Counted from the first letter of the stretch, positions 8,883 through 17,711 are shown. The stretch: 64,000 nt of DNA from Owenweeksia sp963758205 (GCA_963758205.1 CAVWUM010000001.1:744001-808000), one strand, 5' to 3'. Numbers and translations are program-made. The notes: generated from the letters alone by a model not told the origin.

Positions 8883-9893
8883 CTAGTGGTAGCTCAGGCG
8901 ATATTGAGCCGGTGTACAGGCCGTCCACTTTTTAAAGTTCCTGATAAATGCGCTGGCATCGGAATAGTTAAGCAAGTAGGCAACGTCATTAACCTGCAAA
9001 TCCGGATTTTTAAGATAGCTCAGTGCAAAGTCCTTGCGCAAGTCATCAATAATATCCTTATAGGTTTTATTTTCTGAGCTCAACTTACGTTGAAGGCTAC
9101 GAACGCTGGTGTTGAGATTTAAGGCTACCTGGTGAATAGTGGGCAGTTGCGGGTTCATAAGGTTTAAAGCGCATTGCTTCACTTTTTGGTGGTAGAATTC
9201 ATCTGATTTTACCGCAGCCAATTTTTGATGAGCATGTTCCACCAGTATTCTAAGCAAGTTATAGTCAGCCGTAACTATCGGCTGGTAAATATGTTCTTCC
9301 TCAAAATAGATGGCCGTTTCGGCTTGATTAAACAGCATTGGGCAATTAAAAACACGGAGGTATTCGCCAGGTTGATCGGGTTGCTCAAAGTCGAAGTGGA
9401 TTTTAGCAGGTTGGCTTTTGCCCATGGTAAGAGAATTAAACTCCTTTACAATGAAGGCCAGCATACCTTCAATAGTTTGGCGTGTGGCCAAAGGCGATTG
9501 CCTTACCCAATCAGTATCGGGCACAAAAGCCAGTTTGTACAATCTTTCTTCCTTTACCAACTCCTGTGGAATAGCCCGGCAGCCCAGCATGGCAAATTCG
9601 CAGCAGTATTTCATTGCTTCCTTTACAGTGCGGCTGGTTTGGGTTATTTGGGCTACAAGCCCGGCTGCGGCCAGATTCATTTGTTCGCCCAGGTGCAGGC
9701 CAAAATACTTATCACCGGTTTCGGTGATTATGTTTTCCACCACCTCATTATATACGGCAGATTCCAGACGGAGTGCTTCCTGCGCAAGCTCATCTTCAGT
9801 ATGTCCGGTAAGTGTTAGTAATTGCTTCACATCCGCACCCTGTGCCCCGGCAAAGTGAATAAGGTTTAAAACAAATCGTGCACTAAAAGTCAT
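8883..9893 (-). CDS. AraC-family transcriptional regulator (OruR/VirS-type)
   Basis: The 336-residue protein has an N-terminal ligand-sensing region of the Arabinose_bd (OruR/ArgR-like) type at about 15-195 (GLHLGEQMNLAAAGLVAQIT, WVRQSPLATRQTIEGMLAF) and a C-terminal AraC double helix-turn-helix at about 245-336 (LNTSVRSLQRKLSSENKTYK, VNDVAYLLNYSDASAFIRNF, CTPAQYR). It is transcribed away from the SRPBCC gene at 10005, with a shared 111-bp intergenic region, suggesting it may control that neighbour. The inducer is unknown. Confidence 0.88.
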   Translation of the reverse strand: MTFSARFVLNLIHFAGAQGADVKQLLTLTGHTEDELAQEALRLESAVYNEVVENIITETGDKYFGLHLGEQMNLAAAGLVAQITQTSRTVKEAMKYCCEFAMLGCRAIPQELVKEERLYKLAFVPDTDWVRQSPLATRQTIEGMLAFIVKEFNSLTMGKSQPAKIHFDFEQPDQPGEYLRVFNCPMLFNQAETAIYFEEEHIYQPIVTADYNLLRILVEHAHQKLAAVKSDEFYHQKVKQCALNLMNPQLPTIHQVALNLNTSVRSLQRKLSSENKTYKDIIDDLRKDFALSYLKNPDLQVNDVAYLLNYSDASAFIRNFKKWTACTPAQYRLSYH

Positions 9894-10004
9894 GCAGCTA
9901 AAATAGTTGAAAATGGATTTGGCATCAAATGTCTATTTGTTGGCAGCTATTCCCCACCCATCCGATTTAAGCTCAAACATCTTTGTACGAACAAAACAAA
10001 CAAA

Positions 10005-10439
10005 ATGAAAACTATAGAAACGAGTAAAATTATTAATGCCAGCGCAGACAAAGTTTGGAAGGTGTTAACCGATTTTGAAAGTTATCCTGAATGGAATCCT
10101 TTCATTAGGCAAATAGAAGGTAAGGCGGTGGTAGGTACGCAGGTAGAAGCCCACATTCAGCTTCCCGATCAAAAGTCCATGATTTTTAAACCAACAGTTT
10201 TGGTAAGTAAACCCAACAGAGAGTTTCGCTGGCTGGGTAGTCTTTGGACAAAAGGAATATTTGATGGAGAGCACTACTTCATTCTGAAGCCGCTTGGTGA
10301 AAATCGTACTGAATTTATCCAGGGCGAAAATTTCAGCGGCCTTCTTTCAGGTATCTTTTTCAGGATGATTAGAGAGAATACAAGGAAGGGTTTTGAGATG
10401 ATGAATGAGGGGTTGAGGGAGAGGGTTGCAGGCAACTAA
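10005..10439 (+). CDS. SRPBCC-family (polyketide cyclase/START-like) small protein
   Basis: This 144-residue single-domain protein has the SRPBCC helix-grip signature: an N-terminal strand (TSKIINASADKVWKVLTDF), then SYPEWNPFIRQIEG, a central sheet, GEHYFILKPLGENRTEF and a long C-terminal helix (GFEMMNEGLRERV). Such cytosolic proteins bind a hydrophobic ligand in an internal cavity; no enzyme activity can be assigned. It is divergent from an AraC gene and its stop overlaps the convergent next gene's stop by four bases. Confidence 0.85.
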   Translation: MKTIETSKIINASADKVWKVLTDFESYPEWNPFIRQIEGKAVVGTQVEAHIQLPDQKSMIFKPTVLVSKPNREFRWLGSLWTKGIFDGEHYFILKPLGENRTEFIQGENFSGLLSGIFFRMIRENTRKGFEMMNEGLRERVAGN

Positions 10440-11590
10440 TCAACTTGCTTATTTACATACTGTCTTGGAGTGCAACCCTTACTCTTTTTAAAAGCGCGGT
10501 TAAAAGTTGCCTTGGAGTTAAATCCGGACTCGTAGGCGATGGAAAGTAGGGTAAAGGATTGATTTTCTTCCTTACTTAGGTTCTTGATGAACTCCTCCAC
10601 CCGTAGATTATTTATGTAATCGTTAAAGTTTTGCTGTACTACCTGATTTATTGCTGCCGAGAGCAGCGAGGAATTTGTTTTAAGATGTTTGGCCAGTTCA
10701 TTCAGGCTAAGTTCGGGCTGCAGAAAAAGCCTTTCGGTGGTCATTAAATGAGATAACCTTTCTGCAATCAGCTTTTTGTACTCACTGGCTTGATCATCCA
10801 AAGGTGGCCCAGCGATTGGATTTCCTGAAACCTCATTTTCATCTGACAAATTCCCATTTTCAACGGCTGTAAAAAAAATGGTAGAAGGTTGTTTTTGCGC
10901 AAAGCCAGTTAGGCCAATGTAAATAGCGGCTGCTACCAACGGCAAGTTCCACCACCAATCCTGGTAAAAATCAAGATCAATGGCCCAGTCAATAAGCGAC
11001 ATTATTTCCTTGCAGCTTACCCAAAAAATCATCAGTACTATGAAATTCCTGAACCAGCTAAAACTAATTATTTCCACATCGCTAAACTGCTGAAGACTCC
11101 AATTTCGGTATTGATTGTAAAGCTTTAAACTCAGGTAAAAGTAATAGGCATACGAGGCCCATCCCACGAAAGTACTGATATACCCTACCAAGGTGCTAAA
11201 GCTGGAAGATTGGTGATGTTGAACTGCCTCAGGCCCCTGAACGAAAAAGAACAGGCCTAAAACAAAAAAGGCTACCCAGGGTAGCAGGTGCCAAAGGTGT
11301 TGCCTCTGAAACCGGAATGACCTATTGGTTTGAGTTTTAAGATAAAAATAAACTGTAGGGCCAAATAGGAGGGCAACCCCTCTCGGAAAGCCGTTCATTT
11401 CATTCCACAAGAAGTTGATCCCCGAAAAACCGAATGTATAATCCTGCATTTCCTGGGCCATTAAAAACATAACAAGGCCTAGCATTTTGTCAGAGAGCCG
11501 TTCTTCTCGCATACCTCTGAACAGGAATAGAGCAGCCATTAACAAGCTAAAAAAATATCCGAATTGAAGAGGCGTAGTGTAGATTGACAT
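10436..11590 (-). CDS. AraC-family regulator with N-terminal seven-helix membrane domain
   Basis: The 384-residue product has about seven hydrophobic helices in residues 1-235 (GYFFSLLMAALFLFRG, LLPWVAFFVLGLFFFV, NLPLVAAAIYIGLTGF) followed by a cytoplasmic AraC DNA-binding domain at about 285-380 (LSLNELAKHLKTNSSLLSAA, SIAYESGFNSKATFNRAFKK, CTPRQYV). This architecture is frequent in Bacteroidota and implies signal sensing at the inner membrane. It is convergent with the SRPBCC gene. The target is not evident. Confidence 0.88.
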   Translation of the reverse strand: MSIYTTPLQFGYFFSLLMAALFLFRGMREERLSDKMLGLVMFLMAQEMQDYTFGFSGINFLWNEMNGFPRGVALLFGPTVYFYLKTQTNRSFRFQRQHLWHLLPWVAFFVLGLFFFVQGPEAVQHHQSSSFSTLVGYISTFVGWASYAYYFYLSLKLYNQYRNWSLQQFSDVEIISFSWFRNFIVLMIFWVSCKEIMSLIDWAIDLDFYQDWWWNLPLVAAAIYIGLTGFAQKQPSTIFFTAVENGNLSDENEVSGNPIAGPPLDDQASEYKKLIAERLSHLMTTERLFLQPELSLNELAKHLKTNSSLLSAAINQVVQQNFNDYINNLRVEEFIKNLSKEENQSFTLLSIAYESGFNSKATFNRAFKKSKGCTPRQYVNKQVD

Positions 11591-11687
11591 TAGGTGGGTA
11601 AAATTCAGTGGATGAGAATACCTGAAACCCGCTGAGGTTTCAGGTAATCAAATTTAAAAGTAAGAGTTGGCCATGCAACCGGCTATT

Positions 11688-12329
11688 TTATATACCTAAT
11701 TCTTTTTTGCGATTAGCTATCAGTTGAGGTACATCCAAAATTTCATTTTCTGAAATGGAATCGCCAACGGTAAGTAAAAGATACTTACGGCCGTTAACCT
11801 TAAAAAATAGTTTCTGACCAATTTTTAGTGACACGCCACTCTTTGAATAAGGGTTAAGATTGGGATTCATCACTCCGGGGATTATTAAAGGAATGGACTG
11901 AGCAGAGGTGTTGTGCAAGGTGAACGAAATGTAAGTGTCTTTGGCTATGTTTGATATCGGCTTGAGGTTGCTTACTTCAATGTCCACCCGAACTTCTTTT
12001 TCGCTGTTGTTGGTTAGCACTAATTTCCCGAAGCTTTCAACGGTAACATCTGCTTTACCCATCGGCCCAAGCCCGAAGCCCCTCAATTGTGTGCCACTTT
12101 TTTTTGATTTTACGGCCACATCAAAACCATGGGCGGTGCGGTTTTTAAGTTTGGCGTTTGCCAGGTCATTTGTGGGGAAGGATATTTCCACACTTTCATT
12201 AGCGGGTATTTTTACACTTATTTCCTGTCCATTGCATGAAGAATTAATGAGCAGCGAAATTGTAAGGAGCAGGCTAAGGCCTAATGTGTTTTGAAATTTG
12301 CGTGTAGCACTTTTTACAGATAAAGACAT
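11688..12329 (-). CDS. Hypothetical lipoprotein
   Basis: The 213-residue protein has an N-terminal basic stretch, a hydrophobic helix and a lipobox-like LLINSSC, so lipidation at Cys32 is likely. The remainder is predicted beta-rich (ISVKIPANESVEISFPTND, FGKLVLTNNSEKEVRVDIEV), suggestive of an immunoglobulin-like or CARDB-like fold with a short helical end (VPQLIANRKKELGI). No family recognised. It stands alone between an AraC gene and another lipoprotein gene in the same direction. Confidence 0.7.
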   Translation of the reverse strand: MSLSVKSATRKFQNTLGLSLLLTISLLINSSCNGQEISVKIPANESVEISFPTNDLANAKLKNRTAHGFDVAVKSKKSGTQLRGFGLGPMGKADVTVESFGKLVLTNNSEKEVRVDIEVSNLKPISNIAKDTYISFTLHNTSAQSIPLIIPGVMNPNLNPYSKSGVSLKIGQKLFFKVNGRKYLLLTVGDSISENEILDVPQLIANRKKELGI

Positions 12330-12448
12330 ATTTTTTGATTTTTAAAATGATGTTTCAAAAGTCTTCACCTGTTGTGGGCTGTGCGCTTCAAATCATAATT
12401 TGAAGCATCATAAGTTATGATTTGATACCATGTTTCTGAAAAAGAGGC

Positions 12449-13180
12449 TTAATTGCAATTGGGATAAAATGCGACCTCACCTGAATAAGCTTCGCCTAAT
12501 GTAATATCATCCCGAAACTCTTGAATTGAATAAGTGCTATCAGATTTAATAACCAGCTTTTTCTCAGGGCCCCCGTGCTTTTCCAGGTAAACTAATGAGT
12601 CGCCAAAAATCGAATAAACTGAAGAAGGGCTTGGTTGACCCTCACCGTTCCAATAATAGAAGTGAGAAACAGCTTCACTGGTAGAGGTTTGCTTAATTTC
12701 CATCATTAGACGTTCTTCTTTATAAATTCTTAGACACCCATCCTGAAAGTTAAGGTCTAAAACATCAAGTGTATCACCAGCCTCAAATGTGTAAAGGGAC
12801 TCTGGTTGAAACGGGCGCTTTTGTTTTCGATGAAATTCCTCTGCATCAAATCTGTAAATTTTGTTTGTGAACCTGTTTAGAACGAAAACATCCGTTCTGA
12901 ATATGCAGCTTCCACCGAAATAGGCCATCGTGTCTCCTAACTGGTAGATATTAGCAGAGTACCAATACTTGCTTACAGCATAATGGTTATCTCCAAAATA
13001 ATATCCATTGCTATCTACTCGTATGCATCCGGGTTCTTGAAAATAGGTGTTCAAGGGGCCCTCTTCAAACACTGAGTAAAACAGGGCCTTGTTGTAAAGC
13101 TCATCACTTATATCCTGATTGTAGTCAGAGCACGAGCATAGAAGGATTATTGCAAATGCTAATGCAGAAATACCTTTCAT
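12449..13180 (-). CDS. Hypothetical lipoprotein downstream of hemL
   Basis: The 243-residue product starts MKGISALAFAIILLCSC, a lipoprotein signal (Cys15 or Cys17). The rest is aromatic-rich and beta-type (YYFGDNHYAVSKYWYSANIY, FRTDVFVLNRFTNKIYRF) with no recognised motif. Its ATG lies 7 bp after the hemL stop on the same strand, so it is probably the last gene of the heme transcript, although no function in heme metabolism is implied by its sequence. Confidence 0.7.
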   Translation of the reverse strand: MKGISALAFAIILLCSCSDYNQDISDELYNKALFYSVFEEGPLNTYFQEPGCIRVDSNGYYFGDNHYAVSKYWYSANIYQLGDTMAYFGGSCIFRTDVFVLNRFTNKIYRFDAEEFHRKQKRPFQPESLYTFEAGDTLDVLDLNFQDGCLRIYKEERLMMEIKQTSTSEAVSHFYYWNGEGQPSPSSVYSIFGDSLVYLEKHGGPEKKLVIKSDSTYSIQEFRDDITLGEAYSGEVAFYPNCN

Positions 13181-13187
13181 TAAATAA

Positions 13188-14480
13188 CTAAACGCTCATT
13201 TCCCCAAAAACCTCCTTCGCTACTTTCAATGTTTTATCAATATCCTCATCGCTTAGAGCCGCATTCAAAAACCAGCTTTCATAGGCAGAAGGGGGGAGGT
13301 ACACCCCACGATCCAGCATACCGTGGAAAAACTTTTTGAAGTAATCGTTGGCCCCTGTTCCTGCGGAATCAAAGTCGCGCACGGTTTCGTTTGTAAAGTG
13401 CAAGCTAATCATAGAGCCTTTGCGGTTGATGGTCCAGGGAAGGTCAGTTTCCTTCAGGGATTCTACCAGACCCTTTTCAATTCGTTCACATTTCTGATCC
13501 AGTTCTGAATATACTTCCGGGTGTTCTTTCAGGTATTTCAAAAGAGTGTAACCGGCCACCATGGCAATAGGATTACCACTAAGGGTACCTGCCTGGTACA
13601 CGGGGCCGTTGGGCGCTACAAATTCCATGATTTTTTCTTTACCCGCATAGGCTCCTACCGGCATACCTGCACCAATTACTTTTCCGTAGGTGATGAGGTC
13701 GGCCTCAATGCCAAGGGTTTCCTGGGCGCCCCCAAAACCTAGGCGAAAACCTGTCATCACTTCATCAAAAATGAGAATGATATTTTCGTTAGTACAGATT
13801 TCACGGATACCTTCCAAAAATCCTTCTTCTGGCAGAATGCAGCCCATGTTGCCTGGAATCGGCTCGATGATGAGGGCGGCAATTTCACCTTTGTGTTGTT
13901 CCACTAAATCCTTTACGCTCTGGAGGTCGTTGTACTCAGCCAGTAGAGTGTCTTTAGCCGTTCCTTGCGTAACACCCGGGCTACTGGGGTGGCCGAGGGT
14001 TACCGCACCGCTCCCCGCTTTAATTAAAAAGGAATCTCCGTGTCCATGGTAGCAACCTGCAAACTTGATCACCTTGTCCTTAGCAGTATAACCCCGTGCC
14101 AGACGAATGGCACTCATGGTAGCTTCTGTTCCGGAGTTCACCATGCGCACGCGATCTACATTGGGTACGCTTTCGCAGATGAGCTGGGCGAGTTGAATTT
14201 CCATCTCGGTGGGTGCCCCAAACGAAGTCGAGTCGGCTACCTTTTCCTGTATGGCTTTTACCACCGGCTCAAAAGCGTGTCCCATTATCATTGGCCCCCA
14301 GGAGGCGATGTAGTCGATGTATTCGTTTCCATCCTCATCATACATATAGGAGCCCTTAGCTTTTTTAATAAAAATGGGATCACCACCCACCGACTTAAAA
14401 GCCCTTACGGGAGAATTTACTCCGCCCGGGATGTATTTGGATGCGTTTTGGAAAAGTTGTTTGCTTTTTTGGGTATTCAT
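13188..14480 (-). CDS. hemL: Glutamate-1-semialdehyde 2,1-aminomutase
   Basis: This 430-residue PLP enzyme converts glutamate-1-semialdehyde into 5-aminolevulinate, the second step of the C5 heme route started by HemA. Family marks are IPGGVNSPVRAFK (about 17-29), MVNSGTEATMSAIRLARG (113-130), FDEVMTGFRLG (238-248) and the PLP-binding lysine in ITYGKVIGAG (Lys267). Length is normal. It is the most distal heme gene of the minus-strand locus, separated from hemB by an inserted S23-type gene and repeats. Confidence 0.97.
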   Translation of the reverse strand: MNTQKSKQLFQNASKYIPGGVNSPVRAFKSVGGDPIFIKKAKGSYMYDEDGNEYIDYIASWGPMIMGHAFEPVVKAIQEKVADSTSFGAPTEMEIQLAQLICESVPNVDRVRMVNSGTEATMSAIRLARGYTAKDKVIKFAGCYHGHGDSFLIKAGSGAVTLGHPSSPGVTQGTAKDTLLAEYNDLQSVKDLVEQHKGEIAALIIEPIPGNMGCILPEEGFLEGIREICTNENIILIFDEVMTGFRLGFGGAQETLGIEADLITYGKVIGAGMPVGAYAGKEKIMEFVAPNGPVYQAGTLSGNPIAMVAGYTLLKYLKEHPEVYSELDQKCERIEKGLVESLKETDLPWTINRKGSMISLHFTNETVRDFDSAGTGANDYFKKFFHGMLDRGVYLPPSAYESWFLNAALSDEDIDKTLKVAKEVFGEMSV

Positions 14481-14504
14481 TCTTGGTAAAATTCTATATG
14501 CTTG

Positions 14505-14545
14505 ATTTTAAATTCGAAACTCTAAATTCGAAACAAATTCAAAAG
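14505..14545. repeat. AATTCGAAAC-type dispersed repeat (left of S23-type gene)
   Basis: Two tandem units (AAATTCGAAACTCT and AAATTCGAAACAAATTC) match the repeat at 16695-16732 with T/C changes. A reverse-oriented relative lies at 14958-14985, so the four-helix-bundle gene is bracketed by inverted copies. Confidence 0.6.
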
Positions 14546-14570
14546 TGCAAAGCAATAAATTCAAAATGGT

Positions 14571-14927
14571 TCATGAAGGATTTTCAGACTTTCTGATTAT
14601 TGAACCCAATATTTTCATTAGTTCGGTGGCTTCCTGGTGAAGCTGTGTTCTTAGGTCTTCAAGTTCTGGCTGAATGTTATCTTCCAAACAAGCCAACCAG
14701 TAGCGACTTTCTTTAGCATCTTTCCGTGCAATTTTAGCTCTGAAAATGAAGTCTTTCTTACTAAAGGACTCGTTAGCTTCGATATAATTGGCACCTGTGG
14801 AGCCTGAAGATCTGATCAATTGACCGCAGTCGCTCTCATTAACTACAGTCATTTTTACTGACTTAATAAATTTTCGAATTTCCCTGGCAAACCTTAAGGT
14901 TCTTTCTTCAAGATCGTAATGTGCCAT
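14571..14927 (-). CDS. Four-helix-bundle (S23 / 23S rRNA intervening-sequence type) protein
   Basis: The 118-residue all-helical protein matches the TIGR02436-type family: an N-terminal LEERTLRFAREIRKFIKSVK, then GQLIRSSGSTGANYIEANES and FIFRAKIARKDAKESRYWL. The family was first noted as the ORF inside 23S rRNA intervening sequences and also occurs dispersed in chromosomes. Its biochemical role is unknown. Here it sits between hemL and hemB, flanked by inverted repeats, which suggests a mobile insertion into the heme operon. Confidence 0.88.
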   Translation of the reverse strand: MAHYDLEERTLRFAREIRKFIKSVKMTVVNESDCGQLIRSSGSTGANYIEANESFSKKDFIFRAKIARKDAKESRYWLACLEDNIQPELEDLRTQLHQEATELMKILGSIIRKSENPS

Positions 14928-14949
14928 GGTTTCGAAATTTTGGTTTTTA

Positions 14950-14986
14950 GTGTTTTGAGCTTTGTTTCGTTTTTCGAATTCAGGAT
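14950..14986. repeat. TTTGTTTCG...TTCGAATT repeat (right of S23-type gene)
   Basis: GCTTTGTTTCG followed by TTTTTCGAATTC is the inverted counterpart of the repeat at 14505-14545. Together they flank the four-helix-bundle gene. Confidence 0.5.
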
Positions 14987-15972
14987 TTCTGGTTTAGGAT
15001 CTTAATGATCTCCTTCACAAAATAAGTGGCAATCAAATCGGCCCCAGCTCTTTTGATGGAAGTCAATACTTCAACAATGGCTTCTTCCTCATTAAGCCAG
15101 CCTTTTTCTGCGGCAGCTTTTATCATCGCATATTCACCACTTACGTGGTAGGCCGTTACAGGTACTGGTGAAATATCCTTAATCCTGCGGATGATGTCGA
15201 GGTAGGCTACGGCAGGTTTTATCATCACCATGTCGGCTCCCTGCTCGATGTCCAGTTGGGCTTCCTTCAAACCTTCAATAGCATTGGCCGAATCCATCTG
15301 GTAGGTCTTTTTATCCTTTGGTATGTCGGCCATGTCAACGGGCGCAGAGTCAAGTGCATCACGGAAAGGGCCGTAAAAACACGAAGCGTATTTAGCGCTG
15401 TACGCCATGATGCCCACGTTGGTGAAGCCCGCGGTATCCAAGGCAATCCGAAGCGCTTCGATGCGGCCATCCATCATGTCGCTTGGGGCCACAAAATCGG
15501 CACCGGCCTGGGCATGGCTAATGGCCATTTCGCAGAGCACACCTACAGATTCATCATTAATGATCTCGCCATTTTCCACTATGCCATCGTGTCCAAATTC
15601 GGAATAGGGATCCATGGCTACATCGGTCATTACGCATATTTCAGGAACAGCTTCCTTTATTTCGCGCACGGCACGTTGCATCAATCCGTCAGGGTTTAGA
15701 GCCTCGGTGCCTTCATTGTCTTTAAGGTCATCTTCAACCTTTACAAAAACTAAAACCGAACGACAGCCCATATCCCATAGCTCTTTTATTTCTGCGATAA
15801 GCAAATCGAGGCTATAGCGGTAGTAGCCGGGCATGGAGTCTATTTCCAGTTTTTGGTTTTCACCTTCCACTACAAATAGTGGCGCGATGAAATTGGAAGG
15901 GTGTAAACGGGTTTCGGCCACCATTTCTCTAATGGCAGGCGATTGGCGGAGTCTTCTTGGGCGGTGTAACAT
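14980..15972 (-). CDS. hemB: Delta-aminolevulinic acid dehydratase (porphobilinogen synthase)
   Basis: This 330-residue enzyme condenses two 5-aminolevulinates to porphobilinogen. Seen: FIAPLFVVEG near residue 28, the metal-loop region MTDVAMDPYSEFGHDG, the two active-site lysines in MAYSAKYASCFYGPFRDA and MVMIKPAVAYLD. The loop lacks the cysteines of zinc-type enzymes, so this is the magnesium-dependent class. Its ATG follows the PIN toxin stop by 2 nt, so it is translated from a message that now includes the toxin-antitoxin pair. Confidence 0.97.
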   Translation of the reverse strand: MLHRPRRLRQSPAIREMVAETRLHPSNFIAPLFVVEGENQKLEIDSMPGYYRYSLDLLIAEIKELWDMGCRSVLVFVKVEDDLKDNEGTEALNPDGLMQRAVREIKEAVPEICVMTDVAMDPYSEFGHDGIVENGEIINDESVGVLCEMAISHAQAGADFVAPSDMMDGRIEALRIALDTAGFTNVGIMAYSAKYASCFYGPFRDALDSAPVDMADIPKDKKTYQMDSANAIEGLKEAQLDIEQGADMVMIKPAVAYLDIIRRIKDISPVPVTAYHVSGEYAMIKAAAEKGWLNEEEAIVEVLTSIKRAGADLIATYFVKEIIKILNQKS

Positions 15973-15974
15973 TT

Positions 15975-16397
15975 CTAAATATTTTCTAAATATTCCTGTG
16001 GCGTATAGACAGGGATTGTTGATTTTTTGAAGCCCCGTTTATCTCTTGAAAAAATCATATCAGTCTTGCTTTCGAGAGCAATAAAGTATTGGAGAGCGTC
16101 TTCAAAGTCTGGCATATTTGAAGCGAAAGATCGATCTAGCAAGCCATTGTTTACAGGCTCTACTTCACAAAAGCTTTTAAATGCAATGACCAAATTACGG
16201 GCTTCTGCATCACCAAAGTCTTTTCTAAGAAAGTAATGCAGATTAACTACGGTAAGGGAGCTAATTACAACGGTATAACCTGCCTCGGTAACCTGGGTGA
16301 GGGCTTTTGCTGAGTATTTGTAGAAGGGTTCACGTTTGGAAAGAATGTCATAACAAATATTGGTATCGAAGAATACCCGCAGGTTCTCTTTACTCAT
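15975..16397 (-). CDS. PIN-domain toxin (VapC-like)
   Basis: The 140-residue PIN ribonuclease-like protein shows the acidic metal-binding residues expected of the fold: Asp11 in VFFDTNICYD, Asp97/Asp100 in MPDFEDALQYF and Asp119 in SRDKRGF. It is the PF13470-type PIN domain. VapC toxins cleave tRNA or rRNA when free of antitoxin. The start overlaps the upstream antitoxin by 8 nt, the standard arrangement, and the stop is 2 nt before hemB. Confidence 0.85.
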   Translation of the reverse strand: MSKENLRVFFDTNICYDILSKREPFYKYSAKALTQVTEAGYTVVISSLTVVNLHYFLRKDFGDAEARNLVIAFKSFCEVEPVNNGLLDRSFASNMPDFEDALQYFIALESKTDMIFSRDKRGFKKSTIPVYTPQEYLENI

Positions 16398-16647
16398 ACT
16401 TTTTTCTTAGGTATTCGTAATATTCCTCTTTCACTTCCTTGTCAGTGCGTGGCTTAAGCCCTTTCACTGATAATGATTTTACAAACGGACTAATCTCTAT
16501 ATCTTCAATCTTGGATTTTTCCTTACTGGTAATCATATTCAGATAGTTTTCCAGCATTTTTGATAAAGAGATGCCCTGATTCTTGGCGTAAGCCTTGGCT
16601 CTTTCAATCACTTCCTTATCCAGCGATAAAGTCAGTTTTGCATTCAT
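16390..16647 (-). CDS. Ribbon-helix-helix antitoxin (DUF6364-like)
   Basis: Starting at the ATG at 16647, 7 codons inside the longest frame, gives MNAKLTLSLDKEVIERAKAY, the usual DUF6364/RHH beginning with one strand and helix for DNA binding. It is about 85 residues. The charged C-terminus (about 55-85, EEYYEYLRKKYE) would be the toxin-neutralising tail. It lies immediately upstream of the PIN gene and overlaps it, forming a type II toxin-antitoxin module inserted between hemF and hemB. Confidence 0.82.
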   Translation of the reverse strand: MNAKLTLSLDKEVIERAKAYAKNQGISLSKMLENYLNMITSKEKSKIEDIEISPFVKSLSVKGLKPRTDKEVKEEYYEYLRKKYE

Positions 16648-16694
16648 TTTAAAATACTTTACGTACAAAATTATGAATTTTAATACGTATGATA

Positions 16695-16780
16695 AATTCT
16701 AAATCCGAAACTCTAAATCCGAAACAAATCTTAAAGCCTTTAGAATTTATCCTTTTGATATTTGGAATTTGTTTCGGGCT
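16695..16780. repeat. Inverted repeat of the AATCCGAAAC family next to the toxin-antitoxin pair
   Basis: Two AAATCCGAAAC units are followed by a perfect 11-bp inverted repeat, CCGAAACAAAT (16719-16729) and ATTTGTTTCGG (16767-16777). The same family occurs at 14505-14545. It separates hemF from the antitoxin start and can fold in the hem transcript. Confidence 0.65.
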
Positions 16781-16808
16781 TATGATTTGGTGCTTCGGGT
16801 ATTCCAAC

Positions 16809-17711
16809 TCAAACCCACTCCCTCGGATTCTTCAAAACCTCTATCAGCCTCGCTTCTTCACTGCCCGCTTCAGGCTCCACGTTGTAATCCCAGCGCACGC
16901 GGGGAGGCAGGCTCATCAAAATACTTTCTATGCGACCATTGGTTCTGAGGCCAAACAGGGTTCCGCGGTCATGCACCAGGTTGAACTCCACGTAGCGACC
17001 CCTACGCAGCTCTTGCCAATAGCGGTGGTCTTCATTCCAGGGGGTGTCTTTTCGTTTCTCAACAATGGGCAGGTAACCGGGTAAGAAAGATTTGGCCATT
17101 TCCATATCAAAAGCCATCCAATCCTCAGCCGTGCGTTCACCGTCTGGTTTCAGGTAGTCAAAAAAAGTTCCTCCAATACCTCGGCCTTCCTGGCGATGGT
17201 GGTTGCGAAAGTACTCATCGCACTGCTTTTTGAATTTCGGATAGAGGTCTTGGCCATGCTTATCAGCTGCCTCTTTTTGCACTTTGTGAAAGTGTTGGGC
17301 GTCTTCCTCAAAAAGATAGTAGGGCGTGAGGTCTGTCCCTCCACCAAACCAGCCATCTATGCGCTCACCACTCTCATTGTACATTTCAAAGTAGCGATAA
17401 TTGGCATGAACGGTAGGTACGAATGGGTTTTCCGGATGAAGTACCAACGAAATACCACAGGCAAAGAAAGAGTCCCCTTCAACCTTCATGTTCTTCTTTA
17501 AGGCCTCAGGCATTTTACCATGAACGGTAGAAGTGCTCACTCCACCTTTTTCAAATACGTTTCCTTTTTCAATAATCCGCGAACGGCCACCTCCGCCACC
17601 CGGGCGCTCCCAATGGTCTTCCACAAACTTGCCTTTGCCGTCAACTCGTTCCAGTACTGAACAGATTTCATCCTGGAGGTCACGTATGAATTGGGTGAAT
17701 TTTTGTTTCAT
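16809..17711 (-). CDS. hemF: Oxygen-dependent coproporphyrinogen III oxidase
   Basis: This 300-residue aerobic enzyme oxidatively decarboxylates two propionates of coproporphyrinogen III. Family blocks are present: GGGGGRSRIIEKGNVFEKGG (about 38-57), NPFVPTVHANYRYFE (about 95-109), WFGGGTDLTPYY (about 122-133), GRGIGGTFFDYL and VEFNLVHDRGTLFGL near the end. It indicates an aerobic organism. On the minus strand it follows hemE with a 146-bp gap that carries a REP-type repeat. Confidence 0.97.
   Translation of the reverse strand: MKQKFTQFIRDLQDEICSVLERVDGKGKFVEDHWERPGGGGGRSRIIEKGNVFEKGGVSTSTVHGKMPEALKKNMKVEGDSFFACGISLVLHPENPFVPTVHANYRYFEMYNESGERIDGWFGGGTDLTPYYLFEEDAQHFHKVQKEAADKHGQDLYPKFKKQCDEYFRNHHRQEGRGIGGTFFDYLKPDGERTAEDWMAFDMEMAKSFLPGYLPIVEKRKDTPWNEDHRYWQELRRGRYVEFNLVHDRGTLFGLRTNGRIESILMSLPPRVRWDYNVEPEAGSEEARLIEVLKNPREWV

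Noticed and set aside
9225..9818. 197-codon open frame opposite the AraC gene
   Set aside because: Antisense shadow of a gene with clear family motifs; product has no recognisable features.
14040..14489. 149-codon open frame opposite hemL
   Set aside because: Antisense shadow of hemL; several similar shadows occur opposite hemB, hemF, pnp and rpe.
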